In this document: one piece after another, positions 1-13,472 of the stretch
How the letters are laid out: every line of letters begins with the position of its first letter
How positions within the stretch are numbered: position 1 is the first letter of the stretch
NCBI GenBank assembly: GCA_947652605.1
Contig: CANTFG010000195.1
Location: 46,274 to 110,273, forward strand
Reading direction: 5' to 3'
Origin: Elmis aenea
Taxonomy: Eukaryota; Arthropoda; Insecta; Coleoptera; Elmidae
Length of the DNA: 64,000 nt
Made by a program: the position numbers and the translations under genes
Notes under the pieces: generated by a model
Seen by the model: only the letters and a program-made list of their open reading frames with translations
Database searches by the model: none
Told to the model about the DNA's origin: nothing

Positions 1-1228
1 CTCTTTACATGAATACAATTGTTTTGCATATGTCTTTCAATGAGCTGGTTTTAATTTTTAATAATTTCCTAAAAATGCCGTGCTTTAGTTAATACATGTG
101 TTCCTTGAGCGACTATTTCGAAACAATTTTAATAATTGATTTGTATATCACAGGAACAGTTTATCCATCGCCTCTTTACATGAATACAATTGTTTTGCAT
201 TAGTCTTTCAATGAGCTGGTTTTAATTTTTAATAATTTCCTAAAAATACCGTGCTTTAGTTAATACATATGTTCCTTGAGCGACTATTTCGAAACAATTT
301 TAATTATTGATTTGTATATCACAGAAACAGTTTATCCATCGCCACTTTACATGAATACAATTGTTTTGCATATGTCTTTTAATGAGCTGGTTTAAATTTT
401 TAATAATTTCCTAAAAATACCGTGCTTTAGTTAATACATATGTTCCTTGAGCGACTATTTCGAAACAATTTTAATTATTGATTTGTATATCACAGAAACA
501 GTTTATCCATCGCCTCTTTACATGAATACAATTGTTTTGCATATGTCTTTCAATGAGTTGGTTTTAATTTTTAATAATTTCCTAAAAATACCGTGCTTTA
601 GTTAATACATGTGTTCCTTGAGCGACTATTTCGAAACAATTTTAATTATTGATTTGTATATCACAGGAACAGTTTATCCATCGCCTCTTTACATGAATAC
701 AATTGTTTTGCATATGTCTTTCAATGAGCTGGTTTTAATTTTTAATAATTTCCTAAAAATGCCGTGCTTTAGTTAATACATGTGTTCCTTGAGCGACTAT
801 TTCGAAACAATTTTAATTATTGATTTGTATATCACAGGAACAGTTTATCCATCGCCTCTTTACATGAATACAATTGTTTTGCATATGTCTTTCAATGAGC
901 TGGTTTTAATTTTTAATAATTTCCTAAAAATACCGTGCTTTAGTTAATACATATGTTCCTTGAGCGACTATTTCTACACAATTTTAATTATTGATTTGTA
1001 TATCACAGGAACCGTTTATCCATCGCCTCTTTACATGAATACAATTGTTTTGCATATGTCTTTCAATGAGCTGGTTTTAATTTTTAATAATTTCCTAAAA
1101 ATACCGTGCTTTAGTTAATACATGTGTTCCTTGAGCGACTATTTCTAAACAATTTTAATTATTGATTTGTATATCACAGGAACAGTTTATCCATCGCCTC
1201 TTTACATGAATACAATTGTTTTGCATAT

Positions 1229-1896
1229 GTCTTTCAATGAGCTGGTTTTAATTTTTAATAATTTCCTAAAAATACCGTGCTTTAGTTAATACATATGTTC
1301 CTTGAGCGACTATTTCGAAACAATTTTAATTATTGATTTGTATATCACAGAAACAGTTTATCCATCGCCACTTTACATGAATACAATTGTTTTGCATATG
1401 TCTTTTAATGAGCTGGTTTAAATTTTTAATAATTTCCTAAAAATACCGTGCTTTAGTTAATACATATGTTCCTTGAGCGACTATTTCGAAACAATTTTAA
1501 TTATTGATTTGTATATCACAGAAACAGTTTATCCGTCGCCTCTTTACATGAATACAATTGTTTTGCATATGTCTTTCAATGAGTTGGTTTTAATTTTTAA
1601 TAATTTCCTAAAAATACCGTGCTTTAGTTAATACATGTGTTCCTTGAGCGACTATTTCTAAACAATTTTAATTATTGATTTGTATATCACAGGAACAGTT
1701 TATCCATCGCCTCTTTACATGAATACAATTGTTTTGCATATGTCTTTCAATGAGCTGGTTTTAATTTTTAATAATTTCCTAAAAATGCCGTGCTTTAGTT
1801 AATACATGTGTTCCTTGAGCGACTATTTCGAAACAATTTTAATTATTGATTTGTATATCACAGGAACAGTTTATCCATCGCCTCTTTACATGAATA
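1229..1896 (+). repeat. Local 6-monomer duplication (1026 bp spacing)
   Basis: Bases 203-870 recur 1026 bp (6 x 171) downstream at 1229-1896. Both copies contain the linked pattern CAGAAAC, CGCCAC, TCTTTTAATGAGC and GGTTTAAA in one monomer, followed two monomers later by GAGTTGG (555 and 1581) and then an ATGCCG monomer. I see two differences, at 509 (A against G) and near 631 (TCGAAAC against TCTAAAC). The left end is limited by a TA/AT swap at 201-202 and the right end by GAATACAATT against GAATAAAATT. This is a small, older or shorter exchange product than the large HORs. Confidence 0.7.
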
Positions 1897-4800
1897 AAAT
1901 TGTTTTGCATATGTCTTTCAATGAGCTGGTTTTAATTTTTAATAATTTCCTAAAAATGCCGTGCTTTAGATAATACATGTGTTCCTTGAGCGACTATTTC
2001 GAAACAATTTTAATTATTGATTTGTATATCACAGGAACAGTTTATCCATCGCCTCTTTACATGAATACAATTGTTTTGCATATGTCTTTCAATGAGCTGG
2101 TTTTAATTTTTAATAATTTCCTAAAAATACCGTGCTTTAGTTAATACATATGTTCCTTGAGCGACTATTTCGAAACAATTTTAATTATTGATTTGTATAT
2201 CACAGAAACAGTTTATCCATCGCCACTTTACATGAATACAATTGTTTTGCATATGTCTTTTAATGAGCTGGTTTAAATTTTTAATAATTTCCTAAAAATA
2301 CCGTGCTTTAGTTAATACATATGTTCCTTGAGCGACTATTTCGAAACAATTTTAATTATTGATTTGTATATCACAGAAACAGTTTATCCATCGCCTCTTT
2401 ACATGAATACAATTGTTTTGCATATGTCTTTCAATGAGCTGGTTTTAATTTTTAATAATTTCCTAAAAATACCGTGCTTTAGTTAATACATATGTTTCTT
2501 GAGCGACTATTTCGAAACAATTTTAATTATTGATTTGTATATCACAGGAACAGTTTATCCATCGCCTCTTTACATGAATACAATTGTTTTGCATATGTCT
2601 TTCAATGAGCTGGTTTTAATTTTTAATAATTTCCTAAAAATACCGTGCTTTAGTTAATACATACATATGTTCCTTGAGCGACTATTTCGAAACAATTTTA
2701 ATTATTGATTTGTATATCACAGGAACAGTTTATCCATCGCCTCTTTACATGAATACAATTGTTTTGCATATGTCTTTCAATGAGCGGGTTTTAATTTTTA
2801 ATAATTTCCTAAAAATACCGTGCTTTAGTTAATACATATGTTCCTTGAGCGAATATTTCGAAACAATTTCAATTATTGATTTGTATATCACAGGAACAGT
2901 TTATCCATCGCCTCTTTACATTACTACAATTGTTTTGCATATGTCTTTCAAAGAGCTGGTTTTTAATTTTTAATAATTTCCTAAAAATACCGTGCTTTAG
3001 TTAATACATATGTTCCTTGAGCGAATATTTCGAAACAATTTCATTTATTGATTTGTATATCACAGGAACAGTTTATCCATCGCCTCTTTACATGAATACA
3101 ATTGTTTTGCATATGTCTTTCAATGAGCTGGTTTTAATTTTTAATAATTTCCTAAAAATACCGTGCTTTAGTTAATACATATGTTCCTTGAGCGACTATT
3201 TCGAAACAATTTTAATTATTGATTTGTATATCACAGGAACAGTTTATCCATCGCCTCTTTACATGAATACAATTGTTTTGCATATGTCTTTCAATGAGCT
3301 GGTTTTAATTTTTAATAATTTCCTAAAAATACCGTGCTTTAGTTAATACATATGTTCCTTGAGCGACTATTTCTAAACAATTTTAATTATTGATTTGTAT
3401 ATCACAGGAACAGTTTATCCATCGCCTCTTTACATGAATACAATTGTTTTGCATATGTCTTTCAATGAGCTGGTTTTAATTTTTAATAATTTCCTAAAAA
3501 TACCGTGCTTTAGTTACTACATATGTTCCTTGAGCGACTATTTCTAAACAATTTTAATTATTGATTTGTATATCACAGGAACAGTTTATCCATCGCCTCT
3601 TTACATGAATACAATTGTTTTGCATATGTCTTTCAATGAGTTGGTTTTAATTTTTAATAATTTCCTAAAAATACCGTGCTTTAGTTAATACATATGTTCC
3701 TTGAGCGACTATTTCTGAACAATTTTAATTATTGATTTGTATATCACAGGAACAGTTTATCCATCGCCTCTTTACATGAATACAATTGTTTTGCATATGT
3801 CTTTCAATGAGCTGGTTTTAATTTTTAATAATTTCCTAAAAATACCGTGCTTTAGTTAATACATATGTTCCTTGAGCGAATATTTCGAAACAATTTCAAT
3901 TATTGATTTGTATATCACAGGAACAGTTTATCCATCGCCTCTTTACATTACTACAATTGTTTTGCATATGTCTTTCAAAGAGCTGGTTTTTAATTTTTAA
4001 TAATTTCCTAAAAATACCGTGCTTTAGTTAATACATATGTTCCTTGAGCGAATATTTCGAAACAATTTCATTTATTGATTTGTATATCACAGGAACAGTT
4101 TATGCATCGCCTCTTTACATGAATACAATTGTTTTGCATATGTCTTTCAATGAGCTGGTTTTAATTTTTAATAATTTCCTAAAAATACCGTGCTTTAGTT
4201 AATACATATGTTCCTTGAGCGACTATTTCGAAACAATTTTAATTATTGATTTGTATATCACAGAAACAGTTTATCCATCGCCTCTTTACATGAATACAAT
4301 TGTTTTGCATATGTCTTTCAATGAGCTGGTTTTAATTTTTAATAATTTCCTAAAAATACCGTGCTTTAGTTAATACATATGTTCCTTGAGCGACTATTTC
4401 TGAACAATTTTAATTATTGATTTGTATATCACAGGAACAGTTTATCCATCGCCTCTTTACATGAATACAATTGTTTTGCATATGTCTTTCAATGAGCTGG
4501 TTTTAATTTTTAATAATTTCCTAAAAATACCGTGCTTTAGTTAATACATATGTTCCTTGAGCGACTATTTCTAAACAATTTTAATTATTGATTTGTATAT
4601 CACAGGAACAGTTTATCCATCGCCTCTTTACATGAATACAATTGTTTTGCATATGTCTTTCAATGAGCTGGTTTTAATTTTTAATAATTTCCTAAAAATA
4701 CCGTGCTTTAGTTACTACATATGTTCCTTGAGCGACTATTTCTAAACAATTTTAATTATTGATTTGTATATCACAGGAACAGTTTATCCATCGCCTCTTT

Positions 4801-7800
4801 ACATGAATACAATTGTTTTGCATATGTCTTTCAATGAGCTGGTTTTAATTTTTAATAATTTCCTAAAAATACCGTGCTTTAGTTAATACATATGTTCCTT
4901 GAGCGACTATTTCTAAACAATTTTAATTATTGATTTGTATATCACAGGAACAATTTATCCATCGCCTCTTTACATGAATACAATTGTTTTGCATATGTCT
5001 TTCAATGAGCTGGTTTTAATTTTTAATAATTTCCTAAAAATACCGTGCTTTAGTTATTACATATGTTCCTTGAGCGACTATTTCGAAACAATTTTAATTA
5101 TTGATTTGTATATCACAGGAACAGTTTATCCATCGCCTCTTTACATGAATACAATTGTTTTGCATATGTCTTTCAATGAGCTGGTTTTAATTTTTAATAA
5201 TTTCCTAAAAATACCGTGCTTTAGTTAATACATATGTTCCTTGAGCGACTATTTCTAAACAATTTTAATTATTGATTTGTATATCACAGGAACAATTTAT
5301 TCATCGCTTCTTTACATAAATACAATTGTTTTGCATATGTCTTTCAATGTGCTGGTTTTAATTTTTAATAATTTCCTAAAAATACCGTACTTTAGTTAAT
5401 ACATATGTTCCTTGAGCGACTATTTCGAAACAATTTTAATTATTGATTTGTATATCACAGGAACAGTTTATCCATCGCCTCTTTACATGAATACAATTGT
5501 TTTGCATATGTCTTTCAATGAGCTGGTTTTAATTTTTAATAATTTCCTAAAAATACCGTGCTTTAGTTAATACATATGTTCCTTGAGCGACTATTTCTGA
5601 ACAATTTTAATTATTGATTTGTATATCACAGGAACAGTTTATCCATCGCCTCTTTACATGAATACAATTGTTTTGCATATGTCTTTCAATGAGCTGGTTT
5701 TAATTTTTAATAATTTCCTAAAAATACCGTGCTTTAGTTAATACATATGTTCCTTGAGCGACTATTTCGAAACAATTTCAATTATTGATTTGTATATCAC
5801 AGGAACAGTTTATCCATCGCCTCTTTACATGAATACAATTGTTTTGCATATGTCTTTCAATGAGCTGGTTTTAATTTTTAATAATTTCCTAAAAATACCG
5901 TGCTTTAGTTAATACATATGTTCCTTGAGCGACTATTTCTGAACAATTTTAATTATTGATTTGTATATCACAGGAACAGTTTATCCATCGCCTCTTTACA
6001 TGAATACAATTGTTTTGCATATGTCTTTCAATGAGCTGGTTTTAATTTTTAATAATTTCCTAAAAATACCGTGCTTTAGTTAATACATATGTTCCTTGAG
6101 CGACTATTTCGAAACAATTTTAATTATTGATTTGTATATCACAGAAACAGTTTATCCGTCGCCTCTTTACATGAATACAATTGTTTTGCATATGTCTTTC
6201 AATGAGTTGGTTTTAATTTTTAATAATTTCCTAAAAATACCGTGCTTTAGTTAATACATGTGTTCCTTGAGCGACTATTTCTAAACAATTTTAATTATTG
6301 ATTTGTATATCACAGGAACAGTTTATCCATCGCCTCTTTACATGAATACAATTGTTTTGCATATGTCTTTCAATGAGCTGGTTTTAATTTTTAATAATTT
6401 CCTAAAAATGCCGTGCTTTAGTTAATACATGTGTTCCTTGAGCGACTATTTCGAAACAATTTTAATTATTGATTTGTATATCACAGGAACAGTTTATCCA
6501 TCGCCTCTTTACATGAATAAAATTGTTTTGCATATGTCTTTCAATGAGCTGGTTTTAATTTTTAATAATTTCCTAAAAATGCCGTGCTTTAGATAATACA
6601 TGTGTTCCTTGAGCGACTATTTCGAAACAATTTTAATTATTGATTTGTATATCACAGGAACAGTTTATCCATCGCCTCTTTACATGAATACAATTGTTTT
6701 GCATATGTCTTTCAATGAGCTGGTTTTAATTTTTAATAATTTCCTAAAAATACCGTGCTTTAGTTAATACATATGTTCCTTGAGCGACTATTTCGAAACA
6801 ATTTTAATTATTGATTTGTATATCACAGAAACAGTTTATCCATCGCCACTTTACATGAATACAATTGTTTTGCATATGTCTTTTAATGAGCTGGTTTAAA
6901 TTTTTAATAATTTCCTAAAAATACCGTGCTTTAGTTAATACATATGTTCCTTGAGCGACTATTTCGAAACAATTTTAATTATTGATTTGTATATCACAGA
7001 AACAGTTTATCCATCGCCTCTTTACATGAATACAATTGTTTTGCATATGTCTTTCAATGAGCTGGTTTTAATTTTTAATAATTTCCTAAAAATACCGTGC
7101 TTTAGTTAATACATATGTTTCTTGAGCGACTATTTCGAAACAATTTTAATTATTGATTTGTATATCACAGGAACAGTTTATCCATCGCCTCTTTACATGA
7201 ATACAATTGTTTTGCATATGTCTTTCAATGAGCTGGTTTTAATTTTTAATAATTTCCTAAAAATACCGTGCTTTAGTTAATACATACATATGTTCCTTGA
7301 GCGACTATTTCGAAACAATTTTAATTATTGATTTGTATATCACAGGAACAGTTTATCCATCGCCTCTTTACATGAATACAATTGTTTTGCATATGTCTTT
7401 CAATGAGCGGGTTTTAATTTTTAATAATTTCCTAAAAATACCGTGCTTTAGTTAATACATATGTTCCTTGAGCGAATATTTCGAAACAATTTCAATTATT
7501 GATTTGTATATCACAGGAACAGTTTATCCATCGCCTCTTTACATTACTACAATTGTTTTGCATATGTCTTTCAAAGAGCTGGTTTTTAATTTTTAATAAT
7601 TTCCTAAAAATACCGTGCTTTAGTTAATACATATGTTCCTTGAGCGAATATTTCGAAACAATTTCATTTATTGATTTGTATATCACAGGAACAGTTTATC
7701 CATCGCCTCTTTACATGAATACAATTGTTTTGCATATGTCTTTCAATGAGCTGGTTTTAATTTTTAATAATTTCCTAAAAATACCGTGCTTTAGTTAATA

Positions 7801-10733
7801 CATATGTTCCTTGAGCGACTATTTCGAAACAATTTTAATTATTGATTTGTATATCACAGGAACAGTTTATCCATCGCCTCTTTACATGAATACAATTGTT
7901 TTGCATATGTCTTTCAATGAGCTGGTTTTAATTTTTAATAATTTCCTAAAAATACCGTGCTTTAGTTAATACATATGTTCCTTGAGCGACTATTTCTAAA
8001 CAATTTTAATTATTGATTTGTATATCACAGGAACAGTTTATCCATCGCCTCTTTACATGAATACAATTGTTTTGCATATGTCTTTCAATGAGCTGGTTTT
8101 AATTTTTAATAATTTCCTAAAAATACCGTGCTTTAGTTACTACATATGTTCCTTGAGCGACTATTTCTAAACAATTTTAATTATTGATTTGTATATCACA
8201 GGAACAGTTTATCCATCGCCTCTTTACATGAATACAATTGTTTTGCATATGTCTTTCAATGAGTTGGTTTTAATTTTTAATAATTTCCTAAAAATACCGT
8301 GCTTTAGTTAATACATATGTTCCTTGAGCGACTATTTCTGAACAATTTTAATTATTGATTTGTATATCACAGGAACAGTTTATCCATCGCCTCTTTACAT
8401 GAATACAATTGTTTTGCATATGTCTTTCAATGAGCTGGTTTTAATTTTTAATAATTTCCTAAAAATACCGTGCTTTAGTTAATACATATGTTCCTTGAGC
8501 GAATATTTCGAAACAATTTCAATTATTGATTTGTATATCACAGGAACAGTTTATCCATCGCCTCTTTACATTACTACAATTGTTTTGCATATGTCTTTCA
8601 AAGAGCTGGTTTTTAATTTTTAATAATTTCCTAAAAATACCGTGCTTTAGTTAATACATATGTTCCTTGAGCGAATATTTCGAAACAATTTCATTTATTG
8701 ATTTGTATATCACAGGAACAGTTTATGCATCGCCTCTTTACATGAATACAATTGTTTTGCATATGTCTTTCAATGAGCTGGTTTTAATTTTTAATAATTT
8801 CCTAAAAATACCGTGCTTTAGTTAATACATATGTTCCTTGAGCGACTATTTCGAAACAATTTTAATTATTGATTTGTATATCACAGAAACAGTTTATCCA
8901 TCGCCTCTTTACATGAATACAATTGTTTTGCATATGTCTTTCAATGAGCTGGTTTTAATTTTTAATAATTTCCTAAAAATACCGTGCTTTAGTTAATACA
9001 TATGTTCCTTGAGCGACTATTTCTGAACAATTTTAATTATTGATTTGTATATCACAGGAACAGTTTATCCATCGCCTCTTTACATGAATACAATTGTTTT
9101 GCATATGTCTTTCAATGAGCTGGTTTTAATTTTTAATAATTTCCTAAAAATACCGTGCTTTAGTTAATACATATGTTCCTTGAGCGACTATTTCTAAACA
9201 ATTTTAATTATTGATTTGTATATCACAGGAACAGTTTATCCATCGCCTCTTTACATGAATACAATTGTTTTGCATATGTCTTTCAATGAGCTGGTTTTAA
9301 TTTTTAATAATTTCCTAAAAATACCGTGCTTTAGTTACTACATATGTTCCTTGAGCGACTATTTCTAAACAATTTTAATTATTGATTTGTATATCACAGG
9401 AACAGTTTATCCATCGCCTCTTTACATGAATACAATTGTTTTGCATATGTCTTTCAATGAGCTGGTTTTAATTTTTAATAATTTCCTAAAAATACCGTGC
9501 TTTAGTTAATACATATGTTCCTTGAGCGACTATTTCTAAACAATTTTAATTATTGATTTGTATATCACAGGAACAATTTATCCATCGCCTCTTTACATGA
9601 ATACAATTGTTTTGCATATGTCTTTCAATGAGCTGGTTTTAATTTTTAATAATTTCCTAAAAATACCGTGCTTTAGTTATTACATATGTTCCTTGAGCGA
9701 CTATTTCGAAACAATTTTAATTATTGATTTGTATATCACAGGAACAGTTTATCCATCGCCTCTTTACATGAATACAATTGTTTTGCATATGTCTTTCAAT
9801 GAGCTGGTTTTAATTTTTAATAATTTCCTAAAAATACCGTGCTTTAGTTAATACATATGTTCCTTGAGCGACTATTTCTAAACAATTTTAATTATTGATT
9901 TGTATATCACAGGAACAATTTATTCATCGCTTCTTTACATAAATACAATTGTTTTGCATATGTCTTTCAATGTGCTGGTTTTAATTTTTAATAATTTCCT
10001 AAAAATACCGTACTTTAGTTAATACATATGTTCCTTGAGCGACTATTTCGAAACAATTTTAATTATTGATTTGTATATCACAGGAACAGTTTATCCATCG
10101 CCTCTTTACATGAATACAATTGTTTTGCATATGTCTTTCAATGAGCTGGTTTTAATTTTTAATAATTTCCTAAAAATACCGTGCTTTAGTTAATACATAT
10201 GTTCCTTGAGCGACTATTTCTGAACAATTTTAATTATTGATTTGTATATCACAGGAACAGTTTATCCATCGCCTCTTTACATGAATACAATTGTTTTGCA
10301 TATGTCTTTCAATGAGCTGGTTTTAATTTTTAATAATTTCCTAAAAATACCGTGCTTTAGTTAATACATATGTTCCTTGAGCGACTATTTCGAAACAATT
10401 TCAATTATTGATTTGTATATCACAGGAACAGTTTATCCATCGCCTCTTTACATGAATACAATTGTTTTGCATATGTCTTTCAATGAGCTGGTTTTAATTT
10501 TTAATAATTTCCTAAAAATACCGTGCTTTAGTTAATACATATGTTCCTTGAGCGACTATTTCTGAACAATTTTAATTATTGATTTGTATATCACAGGAAC
10601 AGTTTATCCATCGCCTCTTTACATGAATACAATTGTTTTGCATATGTCTTTCAATGAGCTGGTTTTAATTTTTAATAATTTCCTAAAAATACCGTGCTTT
10701 AGTTAATACATATGTTCCTTGAGCGACTATTTC
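1421..10733 (+). repeat. 27-monomer higher-order repeat, 4623-bp unit, two copies
   Basis: Unit 1 is about 1421-6043 and unit 2 about 6044-10666, with agreement running on to 10733. The spacing is 4623 bp, which equals 27 x 171 plus 6; the 6 extra bases are one ACAT gain (2661, 7284) and two single-T gains per unit. Rare markers recur at exactly this spacing: CCGTCGCC at 1535 and 6158, GAATAAAATT at 1891 and 6514, TTTAGATAAT, GAGCGGG, TATGCATCGC at 4104 and 8727, and a degenerate monomer with TTATTCATCGC, CATAAATAC, CAATGTGC and CCGTACTTTAG near 5300 and 9920. I found no difference between units at any marker checked. The start is set by GGTTTAAA against GGTTTTAA at 1420, and the end by TTCG at 6111 against TTCT at 10734. 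Confidence 0.93.
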
Positions 10734-13098
10734 TAAACAATTTTAATTATTGATTTGTATATCACAGGAACAGTTTATCCATCGCCTCTTTACATGAATA
10801 CAATTGTTTTGCATATGTCTTTCAATGAGCTGGTTTTAATTTTTAATAATTTCCTAAAAATACCGTGCTTTAGTTACTACATATGTTCCTTGAGCGACTA
10901 TTTCTAAACAATTTTAATTATTGATTTGTATATCACAGGAACAGTTTATCCATCGCCTCTTTACATGAATACAATTGTTTTGCATATGTCTTTCAATGAG
11001 CTGGTTTTAATTTTTAATAATTTCCTAAAAATACCGTGCTTTAGTTAATACATATGTTCCTTGAGCGACTATTTCTGAACAATTTTAATTATTGATTTGT
11101 ATATCACAGGAACAGTTTATCCATCGCCTCTTTACATGAATACAATTGTTTTGCATATGTCTTTCAATGAGCTGGTTTTAATTTTTAATAATTTCCTAAA
11201 AATACCGTGCTTTAGTTAATACATATGTTCCTTGAGCGAATATTTCGAAACAATTTCAATTATTGATTTGTATATCACAGGAACAGTTTATCCATCGCCT
11301 CTTTACATTACTACAATTGTTTTGCATATGTCTTTCAAAGAGCTGGTTTTAATTTTTAATAATTTCCTAAAAATACCGTGCTTTAGTTAATACATATGTT
11401 CCTTGAGCGAATATTTCGAAACAATTTCATTTATTGATTTGTATATCACAGGAACAGTTTATCCATCGCCTCTTTACATGAATACAATTGTTTTGCATAT
11501 GTCTTTCAATGAGCTGGTTTAAATTTTTAATAATTTCCTAAAAATACCGTGCTTTAGTTAATACATATGTTCCTTGAGCGACTATTTCTAAACAATTTTA
11601 ATTATTGATTTGTATATCACAGAAACAGTTTATCCATCGCCTCTTTACATGAATACAATTGTTTTGCATATGTCTTTTAATGAGCTGGTTTTAATTTTTA
11701 ATAATTTCCTAAAAATACCGTGCTTTAGTTAATACATATGTTCCTTGAGCGACTAATCGAAACAATTTCAATTATTGATTTGTATATCACAGAAACAGTT
11801 TATCCATCGCCTCTTTACATGAATACAATTGTTTTGCATATGTCTTTCAATGAGCTGGTTTTAATTTTTAATAATTTCCTAAAAATACCGTGCTTTAGTT
11901 AATACATATGTTCCTTGAGCGACTATTTCGAAACAATTTTAATTATTGATTTGTATATCACAGAAACAGTTTATCCATCGCCACTTTACATGAATACAAT
12001 TGTTTTGCATATGTCTTTCAATGAGCTGGTTTTAATTTTTAATAATTTCCTAAAAATACCGTGCTTTAGTTAATACATATGTTCCTTGAGCGACTATTTC
12101 TAAACAATTTTAATTATTGATTTGTATATCACAGGAACAATTTATCCATCGCTTCTTTACATAAATACAATTGTTTTGCATATGTCTTTCAATGAGCTGG
12201 TTTTAATTTTTAATAATTTCCTAAAAATACCGTGCTTTAGTTAATACATATGTTCCTTGAGCGACTATTTCGAAACAATTTTAATTATTGATTTGTATAT
12301 TACAGGAACAGTTTATCCATCGCCTCTTTACATGAATACAATTGTTTTGCATATGTCTTTCAATGAGCTGGTTTTAATTTTTAATAATTTCCTAAAAATA
12401 CCGTGCTTTAGTTAATACATATGTTCCTTGAGCGACTATTTCAAAACAATTTTAATTATTGATTTGTATATCACAGGAACAGTTTATCCATCGCCTCTTT
12501 ACATGAATACAATTATTTTGCATATGTCTTTCAATGAGCTGGTTTTAATTTTTAATAATTTCCTAAAAATACCGTGCTTTAGTTAATACATATGTTCCTT
12601 GAGCGACTATTTCGAAACAATTTCAATTATTGATTTGTATATCACAGGAACAGTTTATCCATCGCCTCTTTACATGAATACAATTGTTTTGCATATGTCT
12701 TTCAATGAGCTGGTTTTAATTTTTAATAATTTCCTAAAAATACCGTGCTTTAGTTAATACATATGTTCCTTGAGCGACTATTTCTGAACAATTTTAATTA
12801 TTGATTTGTATATTACAGGAACAGTTTATCCATCGCCTCTTTACATGAATACAATTGTTTTGCATATGTCTTTCAATGAGCTGGTTTTAATTTTTAATAA
12901 TTTCCTAAAAATACCGTGCTTTAGTTAATACATATGTTCCTTGAGCGACTATTTCTGAACAATTTTAAATATTGATTTGTATATCACAGGAACAGTTTAT
13001 CCATCACCTCTTTACATGAATACAATTGTTTTGCATATGTCTTTCAAAGAGATGGTTTTAATTTTTAATAATTTCCTAAAAATACCGTGCTTTAGTTA

Positions 13099-13106
13099 AT
13101 ACATAT
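13099..13106 (+). repeat. Left 8-bp target site duplication of outer hAT element
   Basis: ATACATAT lies immediately before the element and is repeated at 14441-14448 immediately after it. It fits the nTnnnnAn target preference known for Ac-like hAT elements. Merging the two copies restores the normal satellite junction TTAGTTAATACATATGTTCC. Confidence 0.95.
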
Positions 13107-13116
13107 TAGGGTTTCT
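13107..13116 (+). repeat. Left terminal inverted repeat of outer hAT element
   Basis: TAGGGTTTCT is the exact reverse complement of AGAAACCCTA at 14431-14440. Beyond 10 bp the two ends diverge, the left going to TTCCCGGG and the right, read inward, to CATATTTGACC. Confidence 0.93.
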
Positions 13117-13117
13117 T

Positions 13118-13216
13118 TCCCGGGATCCCGGGATCCCGGGAACCCGGGATCCCGGCCCATTTTAAGCTATTTTATATTTCCCGGGAAATGATTTCTGTCC
13201 CGGGAATTCCCGGGAT
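13118..13216. repeat. Left subterminal cluster of CCCGGG palindromes
   Basis: CCCGGG hexamers, mostly within an (A/T)TCCCGGGA(A/T) context, occur repeatedly: a run of abutting copies at about 13118-13155 separated by AT or AA, then copies near 13180, 13199 and 13209. The motif is strikingly GC-rich against the AT-rich element and satellite. The same motif clusters at the right end. Subterminal repeats of this kind bind transposase in known hAT elements; that role here is inferred. Confidence 0.85.
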
Positions 13217-13291
13217 TTAAAAAAAGTGTTGTTTTCGTTTATTTTGTGCTAAGATATTTGTAATACTATCATAACTTATCAGAATTTCATA

Positions 13292-13299
13292 CTTAAAAT
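13292..13299 (+). repeat. Left 8-bp target site duplication of nested MITE
   Basis: CTTAAAAT precedes the CAGGGC end of the inner element and recurs at 13782-13789 directly after its GCCCTG end. It also fits the hAT target pattern nTnnnnAn. Confidence 0.92.
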
Positions 13300-13317
13300 C
13301 AGGGCTCGAAACCGAAA

Positions 13318-13472
13318 AACATTTTGGTTAACGGTTAACCGAAATCGAGAACTTTATTTTTATAACGGTTTTTGTTGAAAAACCGGTTTTATTCCTAAAA
13401 AACCGGTTTAGTGTAAAAAACCGATTTAAATTAAGAACCGGTTTAAAAAACCGGTTAAATTAACCGGTTTTT
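13318..13472. repeat. Left AACCGGTT motif cluster of nested MITE
   Basis: The palindrome AACCGGTT or close variants (GGTTAACGGTTAACCG, ACGGTTTTT, AACCGATTT) appear about eight times here, often embedded in A or T runs. A matching cluster lies at 13633-13773. Because the motif is its own reverse complement, the two clusters can pair with each other and within themselves. Confidence 0.8.

Larger units (their letters stand above)
1..13106 (+). repeat. 171-bp satellite array, left segment
   Basis: This is a head-to-tail array of about 77 monomers of 171 bp. Counting the TTCC of the TGTTCCTTGAGCGAC landmark gives 101, 272, 443, 614, 785, 956, which is a constant step of 171. Each monomer carries, in order, TGTTCCTTGAGCGAC, TATTTCGAAAC or a variant, TATATCACAGGAACAG, CCATCGCCTC, ACAATTGTTTTGCATATG, CAATGAGCTGG, an A/T-rich stretch, and ACCGTGCTTTAGTTAATAC. 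Most monomers differ at only a few positions. From 101 to the transposon the length is 76 x 171 plus 11 bases, explained by 4-bp gains at 2661 and 7284, four single-T gains near 2963, 3989, 7586 and 8612, and a 1-bp loss near 11755. No monomer is inverted. The window starts inside the array. I do not recognise the family. No gene is present in this segment. Confidence 0.98.

Noticed and set aside
4935..5228. 97-codon open reading frame, plus strand
   Set aside because: It begins with TTG, not ATG (first ATG at 4974), lies wholly inside satellite monomers and spans about 1.7 of them, so its two halves are nearly the same peptide. It is open only because TTAATAC is TTATTAC at one monomer. No known domain is seen.
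9558..9851. Second 97-codon open reading frame, identical to the first
   Set aside because: It lies exactly 4623 bp downstream and is just the same satellite stretch in the second copy of the 27-monomer HOR.
13105..13111. Telomere-like TTAGGG
   Set aside because: A single copy formed where the last satellite T meets the TAGGG end of the transposon; there is no tandem telomeric repeat.
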